From Ischnura elegans (Eukaryota > Arthropoda > Insecta > Odonata > Coenagrionidae), in assembly GCF_921293095.1 (NCBI RefSeq), contig NC_060253.1:75677992-75741991 (forward strand): a DNA stretch of 64,000 nt. The letters are read 5' to 3'. This document shows, piece after piece, positions 12,201 through 22,492 of the stretch. How positions within the stretch are numbered: the stretch's first letter is position 1; each line of letters starts with the position of its first letter. Both the position numbers and the translations under genes were made by a program. A model generated the notes under the pieces. It was not told the DNA's origin, did no database searches, and saw nothing but the letters and a program-made list of their open reading frames with translations.

Positions 12201-15200
12201 GTGCATTCCGCATCATCGGGAAAAATGAGTGCCTGGTGACTGCTTGAGGCTCGAATTGTTATGGCTGAGCGCGATTTTTTTTAAGAGTCGTTGTTAATGA
12301 TTCTTTAAAATTAACCGGTTCCAGAACTTTTATGTTTTATTGGCATTATCAGGGTCTATTTAAGGTAAAGTATCGGCCAATATTAAAAAATGGCAGTGAC
12401 ACTTATTCCAAATGTAATAACTTGATGGCGAGGGGCGCAATTTGACGCCACATCAAGGTAATGTGAGAATGACTCATGGAGCATTTTTTTCACTAAGATC
12501 TATCGCAGTCATTCTCTAATATTAAGTGTGAAAAAAGGGATATCTGCGAAGTATTTTATCTGCAATGAGGTGAGTGCTTCATAGACTTACCGTTGTAACC
12601 GGGAACTGCCTGTTTAAATACTTTTTATACCGTAAACCTTTTCTTGCTGCGTTGAAAATCACTGTGTCTCTGCAATGAAATCTAATTTTATACAGCTAAG
12701 GGCGAATGCCGTGTCAAAGGATGACTGACCAAGAGATGATTTTATATTGAAATATGGAAAAAGATCATGTGGCCAAAATTAATGATATCCAGTTGATTCT
12801 TTTTTTAAGCGTATAAATTACGAGGAAACATTTTTTACTTTTGTATTAATGTTAATGACTACTACGAGAATAACACTAATGTAATGTATGATAATTTTAG
12901 CTTTGATGGTTTACAGTAAAACAATCAACATAAGCGATTTACTTGGAACTCACTTCACATGTTCCTTAAAAAGCCTTTTTACTTGGCAACAGTGGAGAGA
13001 AATTAGTTCTTCGCACGAAAACATAGTTTATAGTTTGCACGCCCTCCTAACGACATTGAACTGAGCGTTACATACTAAGCTGCACATGAATATTTATCAC
13101 TTTTTGGTGTGAAAATTTATGCGGGTGCAGTATCCGAAAACAAGAATTACAGTTTAAGTGTTGAGCTTCACATGGGCTTCATTACTTCTGGGTGGTAAGT
13201 TTTATTTTGGCCCCTGACATTAAAATATTCCCGAAGGTGCCGAAATGTCAACATTTGGGGTAATCCTGATATTATATATGAATTCACCCCATCAAATGAC
13301 TTCGAAAAACAATAGTTATAAGTTGTATAGTGTACTCCAAGCCTTATAACTTGCAACTCATCGGTATTTGCTAGTGATGCAAAAGCCACATGATCTTCTA
13401 AGGAATACAGGTGATGCGGTTGTTATAAATTCGTATTTAACAACAGTAGCGTGTGCGTATTGCCTGGGAGAGTCTCGATCCCATATCCTTACTCGTGTCT
13501 CAAAAGCCACCTTCCAAATAGCTAAGTTATGTGTATTGTTTCCTTTGTACAGCTCCCACCAAACGGTTTTGATATCTATGCATTTCGATTCTATGATTCC
13601 ATCGTCCGTTTATTGAAGAGATGCAATTCAAGTCCCTCTCAACCGAGCTCCTCAATCGATTATGGACTTCGTTTCGTAAGTTTTAGGCTATTACTTTTAA
13701 TTAATCATAGATTCGAGATAAGTCTCGTCATGTTAGAAACCGCTTACGTGTAAAACGAAATCGATAATGATTATATATAATTTTAGTTCTTACATATCAT
13801 AAAAATAAGCGGAACTTAAACCAGAAATCAGATCATGGAATACGTTCTGGCTACATAGTTATTTCAATGCCATTATTCAATAAGTTATTTTCATTTTGAT
13901 GTAGATGTCATTTAATTTTTTTATAAATAGACATACTTTTTACATTATAATTTGGCTAGACTTTTTATCGTATCAGTATCTGTATGGTGGAGTTGGTTTC
14001 TCTAAAGCGTTATCGTTCTTAGACCAATCAAAATTTGGTGACCACTTAAAGAGTAGGAAATTAGTTTCGCTCATACTCACCATTACTGATTTTTTTCTTC
14101 TGAGGACAGACTTTGAAGATGAACAGATACTCTTTGACAGTGTCATGTATAATACAGGTCGTCATCGAAATCTCGGTTTTAGACAAAAGCCTTAATGATG
14201 AGAGATATTCGAGGAATATAGTTCGCAGCACTGCTCAGAAAGGATGCAGTACCCTAACAGTAGGAAAAATCTAACTTTTCCTCATAAACGAACTAAACAG
14301 CATTTTCTTGTAAATTGAGGAAATGTTTGATCCCCCATGTAGTTACATACAGTTTGTGCGTAGTAAGGTTTACAGAAGCGAAACGTTGACTTCATCATTG
14401 AAATAGTTTTGAAAGTAGGTATATGTAGCTATCTGTTGTGCCTGGTAATGTTTAGCCCTTGTTTTTCTATGGTGTGAATTGGTGATGGTTGTTTGATCTT
14501 TAAAAAGTTCATTTACCTTCTTGTGCTATAATTTATGCTTTGCTCAAGTATTTTTCCATTTTTGAGAATAAGTTCTCCCTCATATCTCGTTTTTCACGAC
14601 TTGCTTTACCGCTATGAAATATTTAAATAAAGGTAGAGTTATGAGATTAGAAGTCGACACAATCACTAAAAAGCATCTGATGTATTTGTTGTACTCAATA
14701 ATGCACCAGACTGGGGCAAAAGTTCATATTCTATGTTTTGAGAAGGATTGAATCTTTTTACATGCCTCGAATGATAAATTATACCTTAATTTCTCAAATT
14801 TTAGTGATTATTATATTTTTTTACTCAATTTACTCGCACTAAAAATTATTGGCTAATTAAAAATTTGGATATGGACTTTAAATTTTCCAGATTTCAATTC
14901 GGGCAACGCCCTTCTGGATCGATAGTGATTATTTTTTAATAAAGTGGATCTTTTAGATATGTACGTGAGATATCTGCCGTCTAGGTGATTAAAATCAGCT
15001 TTGTTCTCAACTTCCTGTTGTTGATTGATACCGTAGTGGCTTTTAAGAGCGATTTCCTGGAGTTGATGGCTTGTTTGGGGATCATATTCTCCGCTGGATG
15101 TGTCTGGTTCTTCGCAGGTCTAAAGACTCTGATAAAAAGCACATAAGCCAATAATGATTCAAGGATAAGGTTTACAAAGTAATAATTTATCTTTTGGAGC

Positions 15201-17293
15201 CCTTTAATATAGTTAGGCTATGATAATTTTCTCTCTGTTTAGTTTTAATGAAACCGAATTTCGTTAATTCATCAACACATAATTTTTATTATAGAAATAT
15301 ATTTTTTTACAATACAGGTCTCATTTACATGTTATAAAATACATTTCTAAAACTTATGGACTTATAAATACAAATGAACCAAAGTTATCATTTTCACGTG
15401 AAGGGCAAGATGCAACGATCTAGGTAGAAATTACAATTTTCTTTCCAGATTTATTTCAGCTTGCCCCACCAAACAAAAACAATACAGAATAATTTTAGAA
15501 GACATGATAATATATATTACAAATATAAGGTCATACATACGAATGATGTCTATGAACTATGCCCACATGTTGGAATTCAACATATGAAGGTTTTGGTTAA
15601 AGTGTTTTCATGCAATTGTTTAATCGAGTGAGGTAAGAAAAGATGAAACAACTTTTGTACACTACATGCAAAGAATTTCGACCACTCCGTACCGTCACAT
15701 GAGGTGGACAACAAATGAAATGGAGAGGTTTGATGATTTAGATTTACATATATCCGACGAGAGTAGCAAAACCATGTCCAGTGATACACCGTCTCCATGT
15801 AAGTGTACCAGATAACTAGGAAAGGCTGTATATTTCAAAATTTATACCACTCAAAGTGTGATTTTTGTAAGAGCATAAACATTTGATGATAAGTGTGAAG
15901 CACGATCAGAAAGAGTTCGTTATGCTATGTAATCTCGTAGTTCACTATGTATCCTCGAAACTTGGGATAGTCTGGTATATTGTCTTCAAGTACACCTTAA
16001 GTGATACCTCAACACGTATTTTTTTCCCTGAATTTTTTTGTCCGAGCCATCATGCTCAAATTAGTCCACTGGAAATTTATCATAATCTTGATGAGAGGGC
16101 AGCAGTGTGTCTTTGGAGGAACATGTCGCTGGAGGCAATGCCAGGATAGAGATTCGAGAAAAGTTATTTACGCATTTCACTCATTAATTTCCGCGTCATT
16201 CTACTTTTTTCGCGGGATTCTCAGATGGCAACATTTTTTGGTTTGCCAAAATGATATCTTTTCAAAAATAATTGTCATTTTTGTCTGGGTTGACTCTTAG
16301 GATTGTTTTTACCTCTTTACAAAATTTTTAATCGCAAGGGATCGTGATGAAAATGCCACAGTTTACATATATTTGCAGTGTTCCATCTCAGAGAGAGATT
16401 TAACTTATTGTACCTTCAAAGAAATGGTTACCTTTTTGAAGGTACAAGATCTGCTAAAACTTACGACCAAACGAATCGAAGAAATTATTTTAAACATGCA
16501 TCATTCTCTTCAGGTTACCCAAAGTTGCTTTGACTACCTGAGAAGTATCCTTTTTTTTATTCCTTCATTCACTCATGCTTTCCCTGAGGGTGTATTTATT
16601 TATACTGAAAAAAGTAATATGAATTCCGATGGCACAGTTTCTCTTTTGGCAAACATCAGCTTCATCGTGCGAAGCAGCAAGCGGTGAAAAATGCAAACGA
16701 AGAAAAAATGCTAATAAGACGAATTTATTTAAGTCATTTACGCAGAGAAATAAAATTTCCAAATATTGTTATTCCCATATGGGTGCAGAGGCGATATCTA
16801 GGATTTACTAATGAAAATATGCGTGTCATTATTATTTTTCATCTCTTTTCATTTCATGCCATAAATCGGGCGATTTCATGTAAAATTCTGAAATATAACT
16901 GAATGTGACGTTTGAGTAAGTTGGAAGTATTACGGATCATACGATCATCTCTTTAAAGTGACGACTTATTCATAGGAAAAATATAATTCTCTCCTCAACG
17001 AATATAATCAATCCAACGTCTATATTAAACCCCTGCTTTTCCATCGTTGGCGAGTGTGAATGGTATACGCTCTTTCTCCTAAGTCTGCTTTACCCAAGCA
17101 ATCGCTTGTCGTACCATTTGTCTTGGAAAGATCTCCCTCCTGGTCCTCTTGCTTCCAGCGATCATTCCCTCCCACACGTCATCACTACGACACACGTCCA
17201 TCAGCCAATGGGAACGCGTAGCTTCAATAGCTGCCGTCCCTCATTGGATCCCCCCTCTATTGCGTCCTTGTCCACTGTTGCCAGATCGTTCCA
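12201..17293. other. No recognisable genes; two small hairpins
   Basis: Two modest hairpins lie close together: CTTGATG...CATCAAG at about 12421-12456 and GAGAATGACT...AGTCATTCTC at about 12465-12516. The rest is AT-rich with no recognised repeat or coding motif. On the minus strand the part next to 17294 should be the 3' UTR of the lectin terminal exon. The nearest AATAAA on that strand is near 16725, so the transcript end could lie there, but this is a guess. Confidence 0.4.
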
Positions 17294-17532
17294 TCACTGC
17301 ACCTCACAGACGAAATACGTTTCGAACGAGCACGGTGTGTCGTTCCACTTGAGTCCCTTGCCGTCTCTGTTCCAGAGTTCCAGGCAGTGTTCCTCCTCTC
17401 CGTTCTCGTAGCGGAAGTTGTTGGGTTCTCCAGCGTTCCAATTGGTGTACGTTACTGGGCGACCGTTCGACAGCCAGAAGAAGGTACCCTCCTCACCCTG
17501 GTCGGTGCCGGATGTCCAGAAGTGCTCGAGAC
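17294..17532 (-). CDS. C-type lectin, terminal exon (EPN/WND, stop)
   Basis: Read on the minus strand from 17532, the exon completes a split glycine codon and then encodes 78 residues and a TGA stop (17294-17296). It starts LEHFWTSGTDQGEEG, the typical second half of an insect C-type lectin domain. EPN at exon residues 35-37 is the mannose-type calcium and sugar motif and WND at 62-64 is the second calcium motif. Cysteines at 49 and 67 form the inner disulphide pair. The cysteine at 75, in FVCEVQ just before the stop, should pair with the cysteine in the upstream exon. An AG acceptor lies at 17533-17534 and fits the phase-1 donors of the exons at 52805 and 63247. With intact EPN and WND, calcium-dependent sugar binding is expected. 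The product is probably secreted, but the signal-peptide exon is not visible. Confidence 0.9.
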
Positions 17533-18002
17533 CTAGGCCTATTGATAAAGAAGAGAAATTTCGAGATAAATATTCGTATTGTTTGAATTATTCCGGGAAT
17601 AGCCATGGTAATAACAATAAATATTGTATACAGGATTTTCCACTCTTCCGATTCCGTCGATTCCCGCCGGAAATAGTGACGCTCCAATCGCTAGGATGCT
17701 TGTCAATAGCCCGCTAGAGATACGCTAGGCGGCAAATTTAATCGCTCATTAATAGTAATGTGTTTCTACACAGCTGGCATGAGCTTATTTTTTTGCAATA
17801 TGCATATTCACCGCGTAGCGTATCTCTTGAGGGCTAATACATATAGTCACATGTATCCTAGCGACTGGAGCGCCACTAATTACGCCGACCGGTGGTAGTC
17901 AGTGAAGTCGCGGGAATGGAGAATAGTAGGATCTCCTGCTATTATAAACTCTTTGGTGATAACTTTACTAAGTCACCCACAATGCACAAATGTGAGGAAA
18001 AA
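17533..18002. other. Flank of the lectin exon, nothing further recognised
   Basis: Beyond the acceptor the sequence is AT-rich with a pyrimidine-poor start. No other lectin exon or repeat is recognised before the tRNA-like segments. Confidence 0.4.
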
Positions 18003-18090
18003 TCATCCGCCTTGATAGCGAATCGAACTGGGATTACTCTTTTTCTGGCAGAGGGATTTAGCTAGTTTAGCAACCGATGCATCAATCCCC
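18003..18090 (-). repeat. tRNA-derived SINE-like segment
   Basis: On the minus strand a degraded A-box region (GTTGCTAAACTAGC) is followed about 40 bases later by CCCAGTTCGATTCGC, which matches the B box of a tRNA-type RNA polymerase III promoter. A CTCT...AGAG stem sits where the anticodon arm would be. It does not fold into a full tRNA. With the plus-strand tRNA-like segment at 18158 it forms a head-to-head pair. Confidence 0.45.
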
Positions 18091-18157
18091 TCCGTGGAAA
18101 TTTGTGCGGTATTGTGTTGACCGGTATATTCCACAAATATCCACATAATGGGTTGAT

Positions 18158-18215
18158 GCTTTCGTAGCTTAGCTGGGTAAAGCACTCGGCTGGAAGTCGA
18201 GGGGTAATTTATCGT
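18158..18215 (+). repeat. tRNA-derived SINE-like segment
   Basis: TAGCTTAGCTGGGTAAAGC near 18165 is a good A box and D arm. It is followed by an anticodon arm with CTCGG pairing TCGAG around a seven-base loop containing GGA, a serine-type anticodon. The T arm and B box are not recognisable after 18210, so this is a 3'-decayed tRNA pseudogene or SINE head, not a working tRNA. Confidence 0.45.
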
Positions 18216-20619
18216 ATATCGGTTTGGGCGATTGATTTTTTTCGTCAGTAGAATATCGCACATTAGTACCCTGAAGCAAACAATTCACATGGGATAACTG
18301 TCATAATGTCCGTATTGGTGAAGAATGGCGTTGTTATATTTTAATGCTCCGTACCTGGGATATCAGAAAATAATGACTATTTTTAGGATCTCCACCATAG
18401 TATTTTATTATTGTATTTTTGATATTTTATATTCCTTGCGGTGATCATTGGAATTATTCCCACTTGAGTAAATGCCCGGACAAACAAAATATAGCGTTTA
18501 TATATGAGCCGGGGACCAGTTGCATATTAACATATATGTAACAACTAGTGCTATTTGGATTTTTAAATTGGGTTATAATATTCCTTGGAAAATCGGGAAA
18601 TGAAAAACAAATTCACCACCACCATGAAAGCATCACAACATTTAGTGTTATATATTCCTAACATGTAGGGCTAAGTATTTACTAGAGTATATAGTCATGC
18701 AGCAAATTCTAGTCAAGTAGGGAAAGTTAGTTTATTTTCAAGAATTTAGCTCTCCAGAAAAAAAGAAATGTCTTTTTATTAGAATTTTATTATAGCCAGC
18801 ACCGTGTATGCAACAAATGCCCTTACTTGTGTTCAAGTTAGGGCATTTGTTGAATAATATTCCTTTAGCGGAAGAAGCAAAGTATTTTTATGCAAGATGT
18901 AGTACATACGTAATGCAATGCAAGCTATTGTTTAAAACGAAATAGCTTACCTCAGAATTGAGTTAAGTAGGCTTAAATAAATGTAGCTGAAGCCCATTAG
19001 CAAATCTCTCGGTGAATTTGAAAAGTGCCATTTTCAGGCTTTATAAAACTCTCGCATTATTTTATTCCGATTTCTCAAAGAGGTGCAATGCCATTTTTTC
19101 AATTAGCTGTTGATATCAACTCAGTCACCATGGTAGCACTCTCTAACACTCTCCCACTTTTTTATAAAAAACAATAGCAAATGTTATTTACGGATCAATA
19201 AATCTTGCAGTAAGTTATCCCTGAATATTTCTCTCGCTCTCTTTGGTTTTTGAATACGTTTGGGTGGCGGTTGGCGTGGTACTGCCGGTTCATTTCAATC
19301 AGCTCATTTAACTATATAAGTTTCAAAAGAGTTACATGTGGCGCAAAATATGCTTTTTCCTTCCAAAAAATCTATGCATGAAAAAAATATTTTTACATAG
19401 GCTATTTTAAAATATTTATTTTATCGCAGTTTATTCATAAAATAGATCTGCCATACGGTGAATCTATTAAGAAAAAATATTAATACATCCCCATTTTCAT
19501 TGGCATATGTCATTTATATCTTAATTACTGCAAAAACATTAGCTGTGTTTTTTGCACCACCCTCGTGGCTATCAGAGTAGTCTTTTAGTTATTTCAGGCG
19601 TTGAACATGACCCTACCTTTGGGAACGCTAGTACATTTTGCTGTAGTTGACCCCTTTGACGGTCATTTTACGGTTGCTTCCATCAAAGTCAGCTTTTTGG
19701 GTCTAATTTGTAATGGAGACGTGAAATATGCTGTCATTATGGGCCCTACTTTCTACACTATCTTGTTCCCATTTCTCTATGGCCTCTGCTGGCATCGTTT
19801 GAGTATAACGGAATTTATTTTGCTTCAAGCTAATTCATTAAATTATATTCCTCCTTCTTAAAGTTTTTTTTAAATCTGAATAAAGTGTTTTTCCGAGTCA
19901 AGGATGGCTGTATTCCGGTAGTGCGGCAGGATATGTATTATGGATAAATTTGTCCTAAATAGTTTTGAACTGTCATCTGAGACACTTTTGGAATATAGGT
20001 CAGATATTGAATCTTATATTAGGCATATTTGGAGAAGGAAATATTTAAATTAATCTACACAATTGCCCTCGAAGATGATTCTTCAATTGGTTCAAGTATT
20101 TCTCATTTTAATTAATATTGTATTTGCTGAATTTCATCCTCAGGCTTCCAGGGTAACTCTTGCCAATATTAGTATAATAACTTTTTAAAAGGGAGAGTTA
20201 TTAATGGAAGATATTCAAAGCGTTTTCATTTATTTCTCTTTTTCACTAGTAATATTTCCCCAATTTCCTTCCCTAATTAAATTTTGAGTTAAAAATATAA
20301 ATTGAGGGAGAAATAATATTGACGTGTTGACATCAGATGGGAACTTTGGAAAAAACATTACTTCCTGCTTCGCACCTTTTCCATGTTTTGTTAATTCTTT
20401 ATCGAATGTTTAAGGACTGCTGTATATTTATGTTACCGTTATTGTTGCAAACCGAGGTCGACGTTCGCAAACGGAAATATTCGCTTTAATACTATCGTCG
20501 TAATCATTAATCAACAATACTAACATTGGTTTGACGCAGCTTGGTTTGGTTCTTCCATCATCAATGCTAAGGTTGGCTCTGTTCCTCTCTCATATCCACT
20601 AGCCTTTTCATAGCGATGT
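18216..20619. other. No genes recognised; one short hairpin inside
   Basis: This is AT-rich sequence. The only clear structure is the 42-nt hairpin at 18811-18852. The 86-codon open frame at 19601-19861 has no recognised motif. Confidence 0.4.
18811..18852. repeat. Short near-perfect hairpin
   Basis: CAACAAATGCCCTTACTTG is followed by a four-base loop and its reverse complement with one mismatch (19-bp arms). It could be a palindromic remnant of a small element. The loop is short for a typical animal pre-miRNA. Confidence 0.7.
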
Positions 20620-20940
20620 ATATCTTCCGTTTTACTTCCTTTACACCCCCTATCCTATGTATTTTTTGTTCTACCCTGTCATATATTTAGCCGCATTCAA
20701 TGAAATCAGATGTATTTATGAGTTCATACGTTTGTCTTGCTGTTAATTATATACATATATGATTTTTTTGTTCCACTCTGTCATATATTTAGTCGCATTC
20801 TGAGAAATCGACGTATAATGTAAATCTACTTATTCTTGTAATATGTCTGACTCTATTATATTTATAACCATAAATGTTCCTACGGGACAAACTTGTCCCG
20901 GAATAATTAATTTCTATTCTATTCTATTCTATTTCTATCC
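20620..20940 (+). repeat. LINE-like 3' end with (TTCTA)n tail
   Basis: Near 20884-20899 a small hairpin (GGGACAAACTTGTCCC) is followed by AATAATTAAT and a tail of TTCTA units to about 20940. This is the arrangement seen at 3' ends of CR1/L2-like LINEs. Two similar segments about 100 bp apart upstream (CTGTCATATATTTAGYCGC near 20677 and 20778) suggest an internal duplication in the 3' UTR. No reverse transcriptase is recognisable upstream, so the copy is strongly 5'-truncated. Confidence 0.45.
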
Positions 20941-21065
20941 TGTGCAACTGATTCGGGGCTGACCCTTGTCAATCTTGTACAGTTCTAATGAAGTTGATGA
21001 TTGGTGAATTAACTTTGTGGAAGTTATACATGATAAAATATATAAAATTACTTGGTACTTTCCAC

Positions 21066-21210
21066 ACAATTTTCAATGTTTTGCGACCGGTCTCGACGTG
21101 TTCTACTTCATTTTCAAGCTAGACTGCCTAGCTTGAATCTGGCGTGCAACGGTCTAGCTTGAAAGTGACGTAGAACACGTCGAAACCGGTCGCAAAACAT
21201 TAAAAATTGT
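21066..21210. repeat. 145-bp hairpin with GAAACCGGTCGC motif
   Basis: The arms of about 59 bp (21066-21124 and 21152-21210) are close to perfect complements and contain GCGACCGGTYTCGACGTG and its mirror. On the plus strand the right arm reads a short ACGT/ACGT stem followed by CGAAACCGG. The hairpin adjoins the left arm of the Penelope palindrome and has no counterpart on the right, so it was probably a separate unit. Confidence 0.85.
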
Positions 21211-21648
21211 ACTATTATAATTCATTTTCGGGAATACGTCTGCGTGCTATTAATATTTAACTCAACGTTTCGTTCCACTTACTGGGAACGTCGTCAGGAG
21301 AATGAAAATATAAACACCTATCATACCGTTGGAAAAACTGGTCCATTGTTGTTAAGGTATTTAAAAAAGTAAATAAAAATAAAATAAAAGCCAACTTCTT
21401 TAAAACATCTAATATAAAAAAAAAGGAAGATGAAAGGTGGAATATTGTAATTAAATTTTCGAAATGTATCTCTTCCACACATGGCTTAAATTATATCCAT
21501 CATCCCTGTTAAAATTCATTGGTCTTTTAGAAATTTCTATCGCCTCTCTAATAAGCCGTGGATAATATGCAGATTTTCTTGCAATGGCTTTGGCCTCATC
21601 CAGGAGGATCTTGTGTCCTGGCCCCGACATAAAATGATCGGCGACAGC
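21211..21648 (-). repeat. Left arm of 438-bp inverted repeat
   Basis: It begins ACTATTATAATTCATTTTCG and is mirrored by 21994-22431. Arm sums are constant (21211+22431 = 21648+21994), showing no net length change between arms. It carries the C-terminal part of the GIY-YIG protein and the 3' UTR of the Penelope-like element. Confidence 0.9.
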
Positions 21649-22029
21649 TGAAGTTTCCCATTGCCTTGCCTTCAGCGCCCTTTCATGCTCTTTCAGCCTT
21701 GTCACTATCTTCCGTTTGGTCTGTCCGATGTAACTAGACCCACATGAACACGGAATCTCATATATGCCTTCCATTTGTAATGGGGGAACAGCATCAATGA
21801 CGGATGGAAGTAGGTCTCTGATCTTCCTCAACGTGCCAAACCTGGTTTCAACGTTGGCTTTTCCAAGGATGCGAGCAATCCGGTCCGTTGTTCCTGATAC
21901 GTAAGGCAGAACTGCAAAAGCACTTGGTTTTGTTTTCTCCATCGGGGCCTTGACTTCCCTTAAAGCTCTCCTAATGAATGAATTAGCATATCCGCTGTCG
22001 CCGATCATTTTATGTCGGGGCCAGGACAC
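21451..22029 (-). pseudogene. Penelope-like element GIY-YIG endonuclease, 5'-truncated
   Basis: The 192-codon open frame has the GIY motif at residues 88-90 (GIYEIPCSCG) and YIG at 100-102 (SSYIGQTKRK). A likely catalytic arginine is at 111 in TRLKEH, and a DHFMSGPGHKI segment is near 131-141. This is the GIY-YIG nuclease found at the C-terminus of Penelope-like retroelement proteins, where it nicks target DNA. Residues 41-75 (LPYVSGTTDRIARIL and following) match the linker between reverse transcriptase and endonuclease. The reverse transcriptase itself is absent. The apparent start MSWPRHK is an artefact of reading across the junction with the inverted arm. The domain is open to its natural end, but without the polymerase it is a dead fragment. 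Confidence 0.88.
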
Positions 22030-22431
22030 AAGATCCTCCTGGATGAGGCCAAAGCCATTGCAAGAAAATCTGCATATTATCCACGGCTTATTAGAGAGGC
22101 GATAGAAATTTCTAAAAGACCAATGAATTTTAACAGGGATGATGGATATAATTTAAGCCATGTGTGGAAGAGATACATTTCGAAAATTTAATTACAATAT
22201 TCCACCTTTCATCTTCCTTTTTTTTTATATTAGATGTTTTAAAGAAGTTGGCTTTTATTTTATTTTTATTTACTTTTTTAAATACCTTAACAACAATGGA
22301 CCAGTTTTTCCAACGGTATGATAGGTGTTTATATTTTCATTCTCCTGACGACGTTCCCAGTAAGTGGAACGAAACGTTGAGTTAAATATTAATAGCACGC
22401 AGACGTATTCCCGAAAATGAATTATAATAGT
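21994..22431 (+). repeat. Right arm of 438-bp inverted repeat
   Basis: This is the inverted copy of 21211-21648. It starts within the codons for the AVADHFM segment of the endonuclease and runs to the element's 3' end. It has no start or upstream domain of its own and is a 5'-truncated partial copy. Confidence 0.9.
22345..22375 (+). other. Hammerhead-ribozyme-like core motif
   Basis: CTGACGAC is followed by a GTTCC/GGAAC stem with an eight-base loop and then GAAACG. The identical motif lies on the minus strand at 21267-21297 in the mirror arm. The order CUGANGA, stem, GAAA is that of a hammerhead ribozyme core, and hammerheads are known in Penelope-like elements. One extra C lies before the stem, and I cannot find a convincing stem I or stem III, so activity is doubtful. 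Confidence 0.35.
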
Positions 22432-22492
22432 GCATCTAATCGCTGCGAAAACCTTAAAACTAAAATTAAAAATTGTGTTGAAAGTACTAAGT

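Larger units (their letters stand above)
21050..22492. mobile_element. Palindromic Penelope-like element complex
   Basis: Three nested inverted structures are visible. The outermost pair, about 24 bp, is ACTTGGTACTTTCCACACAA at 21050 and its diverged mirror ending at 22492. Inside on the left is a 145-bp hairpin (21066-21210). The main palindrome has 438-bp arms, 21211-21648 and 21994-22431, around a 345-bp spacer. The left arm and spacer carry the 3' part of a Penelope-like element on the minus strand; the right arm is a 5'-truncated inverted copy of its 3' end. Inverted, 5'-truncated partial copies are a known trait of Penelope-like elements. The arms give identical 73-codon open frames (21257-21478 minus, 22164-22385 plus), so the structure is young or maintained by gene conversion. 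Confidence 0.8.

Noticed and set aside
22345..22375. Confirmed active hammerhead ribozyme
   Set aside because: The core words and stem II are present, but an extra base precedes the stem and stems I and III are not convincing.
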